Shown piece by piece: positions 56,549 through 63,705 of a stretch of 64,000 nt of DNA (within the stretch, counting starts at the first letter, position 1; each line of letters opens with the position of its first letter). The notes beneath the pieces are model-generated. The model did not search any database. It had not been told where the DNA came from and saw only the letters and a list, made by a program, of their open reading frames with translations. This stretch comes from a virus: positions 16,999 to 80,998 of the IMG/VR virus record IMGVR_UViG_3300025121_000038. One strand, written 5' to 3'. Both the position numbers and the translations under genes were made by a program.

Positions 56549-57283
56549 TTATTTCTTATTCTGCCAGAAACCTTTCTCATACCCAAGACCAGAGTAATAG
56601 TCAAAGTCTTCTGGTTTAATTCTTAAATTTTTCTTTTCTTGGACATTACATATACCGATTAAACCTTTGTACTTCTCTCGGTATATTTCTGAATATTTAT
56701 TTTGCATAGTCTGAGAAAGACTTGATCTCATTTCTTCTGTTCTCTCATATTCGCATAAACGTTTCCCCTTAGAATTTTGAGATATCTTTCTTCTTGTTTC
56801 TTCAGAATGTTTAAACCCATTTTTCATTCTTTCTTTTGCTTTCAAAGAGATTTTCTTAAGGGTTTCTTCAGAAAAGAAATTTCCGTGATTTTTCAACAAT
56901 CTTGTCTCTCGTTCTTTTTGGATAACATCTACAGATTTTTTATAGTGAGTACCTATTCTCTTAAGAGATATTTTCTTTTTAGTTTCTTCAGAATGCTTTC
57001 TACCTTTAAAGGTAGCACCACCCTTACCGCCTGGAGCAAGGTTTAAACATTTTTCATCTTTAAGACACTGTTCTAATAAACATATCTCCAAAGCTAAAGC
57101 TTCTTCATATGTAGGTAAATACGCTATTACGGTCTTAATGAAATTATGTCGTCCATATTTTGTGATGGATCTTTTAATACGGATACCTGAACCCATATAT
57201 TTATCATCAATATTTTCAGTTTGATGTACCCCTATATAATATTGATCCGTTAATATATTGGTTATTTTATAAACTATATTCAT
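56549..57283 (-). CDS. GIY-YIG homing endonuclease, 244 aa
   Basis: An N-terminal GIY-YIG core (VYKITNILTDQYYIGVHQTE) is followed by repeated NUMOD3-type DNA-binding segments (KHSEETKKKIS, FSEETLKKIS, KHSEETRRKIS). Lysine-rich. It lies on the opposite strand to the adjacent gene at 57387 and may have moved with it. Confidence 0.9.
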   Translation of the reverse strand: MNIVYKITNILTDQYYIGVHQTENIDDKYMGSGIRIKRSITKYGRHNFIKTVIAYLPTYEEALALEICLLEQCLKDEKCLNLAPGGKGGATFKGRKHSEETKKKISLKRIGTHYKKSVDVIQKERETRLLKNHGNFFSEETLKKISLKAKERMKNGFKHSEETRRKISQNSKGKRLCEYERTEEMRSSLSQTMQNKYSEIYREKYKGLIGICNVQEKKNLRIKPEDFDYYSGLGYEKGFWQNKK

Positions 57284-57386
57284 AATTAAACCTAGAAAGT
57301 GTTGAGCTATCTTAATCGAATTAACCTCCTAAAAAAGAATTATTGTTCTTTACTTCAGACCAAATACTAACCAAAATGAGGATAAT

Positions 57387-58421
57387 ATGGCTATACCAGA
57401 AAATTTACGCGTCTATTCTAGAAAAGCGGAGACATTCAACATCCATAGTCTCGACGAGACGGTAAAGGCTCGTAAAGGTTTCGCAGTAGATATCAAAAGT
57501 AAAAATTTCCAGGCAACTGCAAGCAACTGGAGTCAGTCTATAACCCATCTAGCTCCTACCCTAAATAGATTCCAAGTTCTATTTGAAGAGGATGGAGACC
57601 TGTCAGAAGATACTCCCAACACTCCCATCAAGCTTAGGTTAGTGAGTCTTGAACATAGAGGTCAAGGTGGTAGGGCTTATAAGGTCGTCACAGAAACCGG
57701 TTACATTTATGATTTCAGAGAAGACGCTTTGATGGATGTTCTAACTACTGTTGGGGTAAGTCCAAAAGGACATTTGAACGGAGAATTTGTTTGGGCTTCT
57801 ATTGGTGCTCAGATGAAACTTATCCTTGTAGGTGGGAAAATTTGGAAGTCTTTCCAAAAAGACAAAGCAAGACAAGAAACCAAGAAAATAGATAACAAAG
57901 ACCTAGAAGTAGGTTGTGTTTACGAAACAAAGAACGGGGGTAAGACATTATTCTTAGGGTGGGGTCATACAGCTTTAGCTCCTAACAAGAAGGTTGGGGT
58001 ATGGAGAGGCATCGCAGGTTCTAGACGTGAGTGGGATCCTCAAACCAGAGAGATAAAGTATATTGAACTAACACCAGAGGAGGAGGTTGGTGATTTAGAC
58101 CCTATTATAGGGTCTAGAGATGTCATAAAGAAAATATCTGGGCCACATGACCTATTCATAAACAGGTTCACAGACATAAGAGAACCTGGTATACGACAAT
58201 TTGTTCGTGAATACGAACAAGAAATATCAAGAAGGTACAACATATCTGATCATTGGGGTAGACCTGCCAATAGAATACCCCCAACTAAACAGGACTTTTT
58301 CCAAAGTCAAATAAATAGTACATGGGATAGAAAGAACGTTTTGAGAGCGACTTTATTTCTTAGAACAGAACCTATTGTCATAGACCCAAGGTTGGTAGAT
58401 TTCTTCCCGCCTAAAGTATAA
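57387..58421 (+). CDS. Hypothetical protein, 344 aa, paralogue of the gene at 46907
   Basis: Starts MAIPENLRVYSRKAETFNIH with GAGG upstream. Shares FAVD...LAPTLNRFQVLFEED, RGQGGRAYKVV and LNGEFVWASIGAQMKL with the minus-strand gene at 46907. The two differ in the middle. One of only two non-endonuclease genes on the plus strand. Function unknown. Confidence 0.75.
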   Translation: MAIPENLRVYSRKAETFNIHSLDETVKARKGFAVDIKSKNFQATASNWSQSITHLAPTLNRFQVLFEEDGDLSEDTPNTPIKLRLVSLEHRGQGGRAYKVVTETGYIYDFREDALMDVLTTVGVSPKGHLNGEFVWASIGAQMKLILVGGKIWKSFQKDKARQETKKIDNKDLEVGCVYETKNGGKTLFLGWGHTALAPNKKVGVWRGIAGSRREWDPQTREIKYIELTPEEEVGDLDPIIGSRDVIKKISGPHDLFINRFTDIREPGIRQFVREYEQEISRRYNISDHWGRPANRIPPTKQDFFQSQINSTWDRKNVLRATLFLRTEPIVIDPRLVDFFPPKV

Positions 58422-59181
58422 AAGCTTGATGTCTACGTACCGCTCCTTTAAATCCCGCACCACTAACATCAATATCCACGGGTACTTTTGTATAATGCAT
58501 CAAATAAGTTTTCTCTTTGATGTCCTTCGGAAGGGAGCATAAATCTTCATAATGAGTATGTACCGTACCTAGATATTTGGGTCCAAAGGTACAGTCATGA
58601 AATATGACATCCGCATTAAACAGTCCACATTGAGGATTGAAGATAGTATCTGAAGTGTAGTAAGCTGTTTTCTCCCCTTGTTTTAAGTATATCCCAAAGG
58701 ATGGTTTGTCAAAATTATTGCCTACCACATGTTCTGTTTTATGGAACCGAAATTGTACCCCGCCAAACTCAAACCATGTTGTCGGTATCTCTTCAATTAG
58801 ATCCTTACTACCTGTATTCTTAATGGTTCCATCCTGTGACGTATAATAATCTATACAGCTTGACAGGTATGGGGCAACATCTTTCAAGACACTGGGGGGA
58901 GACCATACTGTTACGCTTTTCCAGCTCGGGCCTAATAAGCCTGTATAATAGCTTTCCCAAATAAGTTGCTCAAGACCGCCTACATGGTCGCCATGCATAT
59001 GAGTCAAAGCGACTCCAGCTATTTCCCAAGGACGAATACCTAATTCTTTGAGGCTTTGTACGGCTGTAGAACCACAATCTATCAAAACCCATCCTTCAGT
59101 GGTTTCTACTATGACATTGTTGTGGTAGTTGTCTCTGTAATCAGTAAAGGCACCACCAGTCCCGAGGAATATTATTTTCAT
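58411..59181 (-). CDS. Metallo-beta-lactamase-fold hydrolase, 256 aa
   Basis: The start is taken at MKIIFLGTGGAFTDYRDNYH. THMHGDHVGG is the metal site; YYTSDTIF and FHDCTF the later ligands. The first residues recall RNase Z-type openings (FLGTGG), but the later FTHFSSR block seen at 53765 is missing, so substrate is open. It converges with and overlaps the plus-strand gene at 57387 by 11 nt. Confidence 0.8.
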   Translation of the reverse strand: MKIIFLGTGGAFTDYRDNYHNNVIVETTEGWVLIDCGSTAVQSLKELGIRPWEIAGVALTHMHGDHVGGLEQLIWESYYTGLLGPSWKSVTVWSPPSVLKDVAPYLSSCIDYYTSQDGTIKNTGSKDLIEEIPTTWFEFGGVQFRFHKTEHVVGNNFDKPSFGIYLKQGEKTAYYTSDTIFNPQCGLFNADVIFHDCTFGPKYLGTVHTHYEDLCSLPKDIKEKTYLMHYTKVPVDIDVSGAGFKGAVRRHQAFIL

Positions 59182-59266
59182 GTCGTATCTCCTTTTGTGT
59201 TTCGAGAAATATGACAACAAAAATGAGAATGGATTGTGAAAGAGATTATTTATTGGATATTTAGAG

Positions 59267-59338
59267 AGCACCTACTCAGATTCGAACTGAGGCTACATCT
59301 TTACGAGGGATGAGTTCTGCCCATTAAACTATAGGTGC
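59267..59338 (-). tRNA. tRNA-Thr(CGU)
   Basis: Acceptor GCACCTA/TAGGTGC, T73, loop CTCGTAA, no encoded CCA. Confidence 0.85.
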
Positions 59339-59347
59339 GGAGATGTG

Positions 59348-59434
59348 TGGCGGAGAGTAGAGGAATCGAACCCCGAGCCTTTTAGAGCCCCGACAGTTTT
59401 CGAAACTGCTTGTCGACCATCGACCGTACTCTCC
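59348..59434 (-). tRNA. tRNA-Ser(CGA)
   Basis: Class II, acceptor GGAGAGT/ACTCTCC, G73, CCA, anticodon arm GCAGT-TTCGAAA-ACTGT. Confidence 0.9.
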
Positions 59435-59543
59435 GGTTTTTTACTTCTTGTTTTTTCGTTCCCAGATCCAGAACCATACTGTTCTAGCTGATTCCCAAAT
59501 CCAAAAATATGCGTTCTTAAAAAATTTCATATATCCCCTTTGT

Positions 59544-59632
59544 GGCGGTGGATAAGAGAATCGAACTCTTGAGAGGGTATTAGCCTCCAGCCGCTTTCAA
59601 GGCGGTTTCCTCGTCCATGCCGGACACCCACC
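59544..59632 (-). tRNA. tRNA-Ser(UGA)
   Basis: Class II, acceptor GGTGGGT/ATCCACC, G73, CCA, anticodon arm CCGC-CTTGAAA-GCGG. Confidence 0.9.
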
Positions 59633-59856
59633 ATATTTAAGACTCAGCAGTCTACCATTTAAATAGAATATGCACAACTCATATCAACAAGATCTAATAC
59701 TTGACAGTGCAAATTAGTCATAAAAATTGTTTTTATATACGATTTTTTATCTCATGACTTTACATTAGAATGAATAGAACTAGACATACTCCATAACCTT
59801 AACGAAACGATCCGATAAGGTTTGTAATCAAAAACTAGAAAACGAGGGTATGACAC

Positions 59857-60510
59857 ATGAGAGCAACCGCAGCACAAGTCGATCAAATCAAAGAATTCCG
59901 CGCTAAAGGCTTAACCTATGACGCGATAGCGCATAAGGTAGACCCGCCAGTGAGCTACTATATCGCTTCTAGGTACTCGAAAGGGGTCGACAAGCCCATC
60001 AAAGGCAATCGTAAAGTAGGACCCACTCCTCAGACAGATACAGCTACACAGACCGTTCAAGCCGTAGGTCAAATTCAAGATACCACTACAAATCAAAGCG
60101 TGACTCAGCCACCTCAAGCTATCTCCAATGTTCAGCACGAGATGGTAGAGATGAGAGTAGCTCTCGCTCTTGCTAAATCCGGTATTACCCCAAGCAAGCC
60201 TATGTTGTGTGGTACATCTTATGAGCTGATCGCAGACAACGGCTCTGACCTGGTCCGGATCAAGGTGGAAGAAGCCATCATCAAGAATGGTGTCCTGTGT
60301 TTCGACAAAATGGGTGGGAGCGTCGACATTTATGCTATCTACGACAAACGTAATGACACCATCTACTGGGTACCCTCCGACGAAAAGTCAAACAAGCTCA
60401 GTCTCAAAGACCGCAAGCGTGGCAAGATGCCAAACGCTTCTGACTATCAGAAGCCGATATTCTCGGGCCTACGATCTGACCAATCTCAATCGGCTTCTAC
60501 TCACCATTGA
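59857..60510 (+). CDS. HTH plus PD-(D/E)xK-like protein, 217 aa
   Basis: Residues 1-40 form a helix-turn-helix (DQIKEFRAKGLTYDAIAHKV). A Thr/Gln-rich linker follows. Residues 115-190 resemble the PD-(D/E)xK domain of intron-type endonucleases (GTSYELIADNGSDLVRIKV ... VDIYAIYDKRNDTIYWVP), but the usual catalytic Lys in the IQVKT position appears changed (KVEEA). GAGGG lies 8 nt before the ATG. Either a variant nuclease or a regulator. Confidence 0.7.
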   Translation: MRATAAQVDQIKEFRAKGLTYDAIAHKVDPPVSYYIASRYSKGVDKPIKGNRKVGPTPQTDTATQTVQAVGQIQDTTTNQSVTQPPQAISNVQHEMVEMRVALALAKSGITPSKPMLCGTSYELIADNGSDLVRIKVEEAIIKNGVLCFDKMGGSVDIYAIYDKRNDTIYWVPSDEKSNKLSLKDRKRGKMPNASDYQKPIFSGLRSDQSQSASTHH

Positions 60511-60793
60511 GATACATTTTTACTTCCTCCGAAATCCCATCCAGTAAGTCCTCGTTCATCTGTCTCATCAAGTCTTTAGCCCTGTCCAAATTACCAGACC
60601 GTAAACTCGCTATTATATAAGTCCAGACCGCTTGATAAATAAAGTCTGGAAGTGATTGTGGATTATTCCTTGTAGATTGGATAGATGTTTGTATAGACGC
60701 TATAACGTTCGAATGATCTTCCTCTTTAATAGACCGTCTAATTTTGTAAATAGTAGTGTCCAACAGGGTATAAACAAAAAGCCCTATGATCAT
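60497..60793 (-). CDS. Hypothetical helical protein, 98 aa
   Basis: Starts MIIGLFVYTLLDTTIYKIRR within the terminator stem; an internal start may be used. Helical, TPR-like look (AIASLRSGNLDRAKDLMRQM). It converges with the plus-strand gene at 59857. Confidence 0.5.
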   Translation of the reverse strand: MIIGLFVYTLLDTTIYKIRRSIKEEDHSNVIASIQTSIQSTRNNPQSLPDFIYQAVWTYIIASLRSGNLDRAKDLMRQMNEDLLDGISEEVKMYLNGE

Positions 60794-60810
60794 TTGATCA
60801 TAGGGCTTTT
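60777..60810. terminator. Intrinsic terminator
   Basis: aaaagccctatgatca pairs with its complement across 2 nt, flanked by A and T runs on both sides, so it can act bidirectionally. Confidence 0.75.
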
Positions 60811-60843
60811 TAAAAATTACCGTTCAAGTCTTAAGGACTAATG

Positions 60844-60915
60844 AGTTATATGCAGGTTTCGAGCCTGCTACATTTCGTGTTCAAGACGAATGCTCTACCA
60901 ATGAGCTAATATGTG
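60844..60915 (-). tRNA. Short-arm tRNA-like gene with anticodon UGA, imperfect acceptor
   Basis: D-arm GCTC-ATTGGTA-GAGC, anticodon arm TTCGT-CTTGAAC-ACGAA and T-arm GCAGG-CTCGAAA-CCTGC are good, but only four acceptor pairs form (CACATAT/ATATAAC). The variable loop is short although UGA is a serine anticodon. Probably decaying. Confidence 0.5.
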
Positions 60916-60943
60916 TATGTCCTAAACGTCAGAACGGCAAAAA

Positions 60944-61075
60944 CTATTTCCAATAAATCTTGATGAACTTTATAGCAGCATATATCAAGAGTATAATACA
61001 AGTAATTTTTAGAATAAAACCAAAATAATAAATCCCAATAAGAGCTAAAAATCCCATAATTAAGAATTCTAACAT
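60944..61075 (-). CDS. Membrane micro-protein, 43 aa
   Basis: Starts MLEFLIMGFLALIGIYYFGF; two short hydrophobic stretches and a Lys-rich tail (KFIKIYWK). A start two codons upstream is possible. Confidence 0.5.
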   Translation of the reverse strand: MLEFLIMGFLALIGIYYFGFILKITCIILLIYAAIKFIKIYWK

Positions 61076-61113
61076 GCCCATTTTTGGAATTACATTTGTG
61101 GTCTTTTTTACCA

Positions 61114-61140
61114 TTGGAGCCAACAGAGAGAATCGAACTC
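61114..61140 (-). pseudogene. 3' half of a split tRNA
   Basis: T-arm GGAG-TTCGATT-CTCT, acceptor strand TGTTGGC, T73 and CCA. The acceptor strand is complementary to GCCGACA at 62038-62044. Confidence 0.6.
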
Positions 61141-61189
61141 CATAGTTGTATTAACTTACTTATATAAGTAAGTTAATACAACTATGGAG
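61138..61189. repeat. 52-bp perfect palindrome
   Basis: Two 26-bp arms (starting ctccatagttgtattaactt) with no loop, overlapping the T-stem of the split tRNA and ending 14 nt before the HNH gene. An unusually long perfect inverted repeat. Confidence 0.85.
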
Positions 61190-61203
61190 TATAAAAAGGT
61201 ACT

Positions 61204-61965
61204 ATGTTTAAATTTCAAGAAATAATTAAAAATCCAGAATTAATCAAAAACTATACTTACACTCAAGACGTTCCTTTAATATGCGAAGCTTGTAAAGCAA
61301 CCTTCTTAAGGAACAAGTTGGACCTTACAATAAAAATCAAAAAAGGCAGGAAAAAGTCCTATTGTTCTAAACAATGTAGTTATACATCCACAAGAAAAAC
61401 AGAAGAAATAAAATGTACTAATTGTCAAAAAGCTATCTTTCGACTTTCTTCACACATCGGTACAAACAATTTTTGTGGCCATACTTGTTCGGCAATTTTC
61501 AACAATACAGGCAGAAAAACCAAAAAATATGTAGCCCCTTTAACACATTGTTTATTTTGCAACAAGAGTTTATTTTCTTCAGAAAATAAACTCTTCAAAA
61601 CTGGAAAGAAATACTGTAATCATAAATGCCATCATGCATTTGTGCGTCAACAAAAAATAGAAAAATGGCTTTCTAATGAAAATGTAGAGGCTACGCCCCA
61701 TGGGAGTTTACCAAATCATATTTACAATTACATACGAAATTTTTATGAAAATAAATGTTCTAGATGTGGTTGGAATGAAATAAATGAGCAAACGAAAAAA
61801 TCACCCCTAAATATACATCATATAGACGGTAATTATAGAAATAACAGATTTGACAATTTGGAGTTATTGTGCCCAAATTGTCACTCACTGACACATAATT
61901 ATGGAAGTTTAAATAAAGGTAAAGGAAGAGAATTTAGGTACAAAAAAGCTCTCACCGGGACTTGA
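61204..61965 (+). CDS. HNH homing endonuclease with zinc fingers, 253 aa
   Basis: Several Cys clusters (CEACKATF, CTNCQKAI, CGHTCSAIF, CLFCNKSL) precede the HNH core CSRCGW ... NIHHIDGNYRNNRFDNLELL ... CPNCHSLTH. Its last codons overlap tRNA-Thr(GGU) on the other strand. It sits between halves of a split tRNA. Confidence 0.85.
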   Translation: MFKFQEIIKNPELIKNYTYTQDVPLICEACKATFLRNKLDLTIKIKKGRKKSYCSKQCSYTSTRKTEEIKCTNCQKAIFRLSSHIGTNNFCGHTCSAIFNNTGRKTKKYVAPLTHCLFCNKSLFSSENKLFKTGKKYCNHKCHHAFVRQQKIEKWLSNENVEATPHGSLPNHIYNYIRNFYENKCSRCGWNEINEQTKKSPLNIHHIDGNYRNNRFDNLELLCPNCHSLTHNYGSLNKGKGREFRYKKALTGT

Positions 61966-62017
61966 ACCCAGAATTTCACCATACCAAGATGATGTTTTAC
62001 CTTTAAACTATAAGAGC
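61947..62017 (-). tRNA. tRNA-Thr(GGU)
   Basis: Acceptor GCTCTTA/TGAGAGC, T73, D-stem GTTT/AAAC, anticodon arm TCATC-TTGGTAT-GGTGA. No encoded CCA. Confidence 0.82.
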
Positions 62018-62044
62018 AGTGTAATACCACTATACTATGTCGGC
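62018..62044 (-). pseudogene. 5' half of a split tRNA
   Basis: GCCGACA-TA-GTATAGTGGTATTAC is an acceptor strand plus D-arm. It matches the 3' half at 61114-61140. Confidence 0.6.
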
Positions 62045-62049
62045 ATTTA

Positions 62050-62114
62050 TGAGTGTAAGGTCCGAATCGAACGGACGCTCTCCAGAATATTCCAAACTGA
62101 ATATGACTGTACAC
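62050..62114 (-). pseudogene. Decayed tRNA
   Basis: T-arm GTCCG-TTCGATT-CGGAC and partial acceptor GTGTA/TACAC remain; the middle is replaced by hairpin ATATTC-AGTTTG-GAATAT. Confidence 0.45.
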
Positions 62115-62131
62115 GCTTGCTCGTGTACTAT

Positions 62132-62205
62132 CTATGAATAGAGGATTTGAACCTCTGACCTCCAGATTGGGGTCCGGCACTCTACCAGACTGAGCTAATT
62201 CATAG
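62132..62205 (-). tRNA. Trp(CCA)-like tRNA with a 6-nt anticodon loop
   Basis: Acceptor CTATGAAT/ATTCATAG (8 bp), D-arm GCTC...GAGT and T-arm AGAGG-TTCAAAT-CCTCT are good. The anticodon stem CCGGA/TCTGG encloses only CCCCAA; one base appears deleted relative to a tRNA-Trp loop. No CCA. Confidence 0.55.
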
Positions 62206-62263
62206 ATACATATTTAATATGAAACTTCCACGGTGACATTCCACTTTGTCCGCATACACTCAC

Positions 62264-62338
62264 TGGTGCCTCCAGTAGGAGTCGAACCTACGTCTCAATC
62301 TTATGAGGATCATATTCTAACCGTTAAAATATGGAGGC
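62264..62338 (-). tRNA. tRNA-Met or tRNA-Ile2 (CAU), second
   Basis: Acceptor GCCTCCA/TGGAGGC, A73, CCA, anticodon arm TGATC-CTCATAA-GATTG. Confidence 0.88.
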
Positions 62339-62392
62339 ATTTTATCTTAGTAAGTATACAACAAGAGGCTTTACGGAAAGTTAATCTAGATC

Positions 62393-62908
62393 CTAAAAAT
62401 TCCTCTTCATACCATTAGGTCCAGTCACATACTCATCCCAATGCCCAACAGATAAATGAAGTGGTACTCGAGGATTACGCGGAAGTCCAAAATACTCTCG
62501 AACATCTAGAAGATCCTCACAACGGATTGAGTACCAGATATGACGTGAGTTATACCAAGGCTCCGGGTCAAACTCAAACTTAAAGACCTTACCGTTCAAA
62601 TAACGTCCCCAATCTTGGACATTACGAGTCGGTCGCTCTTGCCGAAAAACAGACACATGACATCCCCAAGGAGGTGGAAGCATTTTGCCCATCAACCCTA
62701 AACGGGTATCTGTAATTTTACCTGAGCTACCCGTTGACCGAAGTTGATCAATAACATTCATCCAAGTCTGCGGAAGCTGTCCTCGAGTGTCATATTCTGT
62801 TTTCCGGAACCAATCATAGTCACACTTCAAGATCAAACACCACTGAGTAAACTCTACCGAAGTGGCTCGGGGATCATATTGAAGTGTTCCAGTAGCAGTC
62901 AAAGTCAT
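62393..62908 (-). CDS. Candidate 2H phosphoesterase, 171 aa
   Basis: Two H-x-S motifs about 65 residues apart (WGCHVSVFRQE near residue 83; VPLHLSVGHWDE near 151) with intervening beta strands are the hallmark of 2H phosphoesterases. Known members cleave 2',3'-cyclic or cyclic-oligonucleotide bonds, including phage anti-CBASS enzymes. Here no close family is recognised, so the substrate is open. Confidence 0.65.
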   Translation of the reverse strand: MTLTATGTLQYDPRATSVEFTQWCLILKCDYDWFRKTEYDTRGQLPQTWMNVIDQLRSTGSSGKITDTRLGLMGKMLPPPWGCHVSVFRQERPTRNVQDWGRYLNGKVFKFEFDPEPWYNSRHIWYSIRCEDLLDVREYFGLPRNPRVPLHLSVGHWDEYVTGPNGMKRNF

Positions 62909-62983
62909 GATAAACTCGATATAAGGTTTGTATCTAATATAACGAGTTTTAGGCGAGTAGAGTAAGACGAATTATTTGAAGAG

Positions 62984-63187
62984 TTAAGAAAGTAGATCTG
63001 TTATGCACTCCTCATGAAACACGAATCTGTTCCCGTTTGGAACAAAGTTAGGTCTTACTACTGTCTTTTTAGTGTAGATACCATAAGCTTCTTTCTTAGT
63101 CAGCTTCACTTTGGATAAAAGATAGCCTTCATCTACCACAGGCTTTTTACAGATTGGACATTTCTCACTAACGAACACACCAGCCAT
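62984..63187 (-). CDS. Small zinc-binding-type protein, 67 aa
   Basis: The start is taken at MAGVFVSEKCPICKKPVVDE. CPICKKP and a later HEEC form a probable zinc site as in RING- or ribbon-like folds. Function unknown. Confidence 0.6.
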   Translation of the reverse strand: MAGVFVSEKCPICKKPVVDEGYLLSKVKLTKKEAYGIYTKKTVVRPNFVPNGNRFVFHEECITDLLS

Positions 63188-63264
63188 TTTTATACCCAAG
63201 ATTGACTAAGTTCAAGACATATATTTCTGAGGAGGATAGGTCAACAATCTTATTACTTGCCGTG

Positions 63265-63705
63265 TCATACCAACATATAAGGTGCAGTTTCTTTTAATTG
63301 TTCAAGTATCTCTTCTCTGTATTCATTATTTTTGTCAAGCATGTCTTCTATAGATATAGGACCATCTATAAGGTGGACTTCCAGATCCTTATAAACTACT
63401 TCCCATAAGCATTCAAAATCTGATTTTGAAAACTGATTGGGGTCATAAATCCTGGTTGTATACATTATATCATGTACTATGTCAAGTCCGGCAGAGTGTA
63501 ACACCTTGGATGCAAAATCAGGTATTAGCTTACCTTTTGTAACTATATAACTATCTCCAGTGACAGGTCTAGCATATCTATTGAGATGAAGTTTATCCGC
63601 ACGATATAAAATTAGAAAAGCTTTGTAGACGTCAATTTTAGGATAGGCAGTAGCTACCCATATTAAGGTTTCTAGTGTTTTCTTTTCATTGACCTTAAAT
63701 TTCAT
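63265..63705 (-). CDS. Hypothetical protein, 146 aa, PAS-operon-like accessory
   Basis: Starts MKFKVNEKKTLETLIWVATA. The DVYKAFLILYRADKLHLNRYARPVTGD stretch resembles Panacea/SocA-type domains (AxKLxYFADxxHLxxxGxxITG), which act as antitoxins or adaptors. It overlaps the NADAR gene start-side neighbour by 4 nt. Confidence 0.65.
   Translation of the reverse strand: MKFKVNEKKTLETLIWVATAYPKIDVYKAFLILYRADKLHLNRYARPVTGDSYIVTKGKLIPDFASKVLHSAGLDIVHDIMYTTRIYDPNQFSKSDFECLWEVVYKDLEVHLIDGPISIEDMLDKNNEYREEILEQLKETAPYMLV

Noticed and set aside
59640-59856. Sigma70 promoter for the plus-strand gene at 59857
   Set aside because: TTGACA at about 59702 has no convincing -10 at 16-18 nt, so it is not listed.
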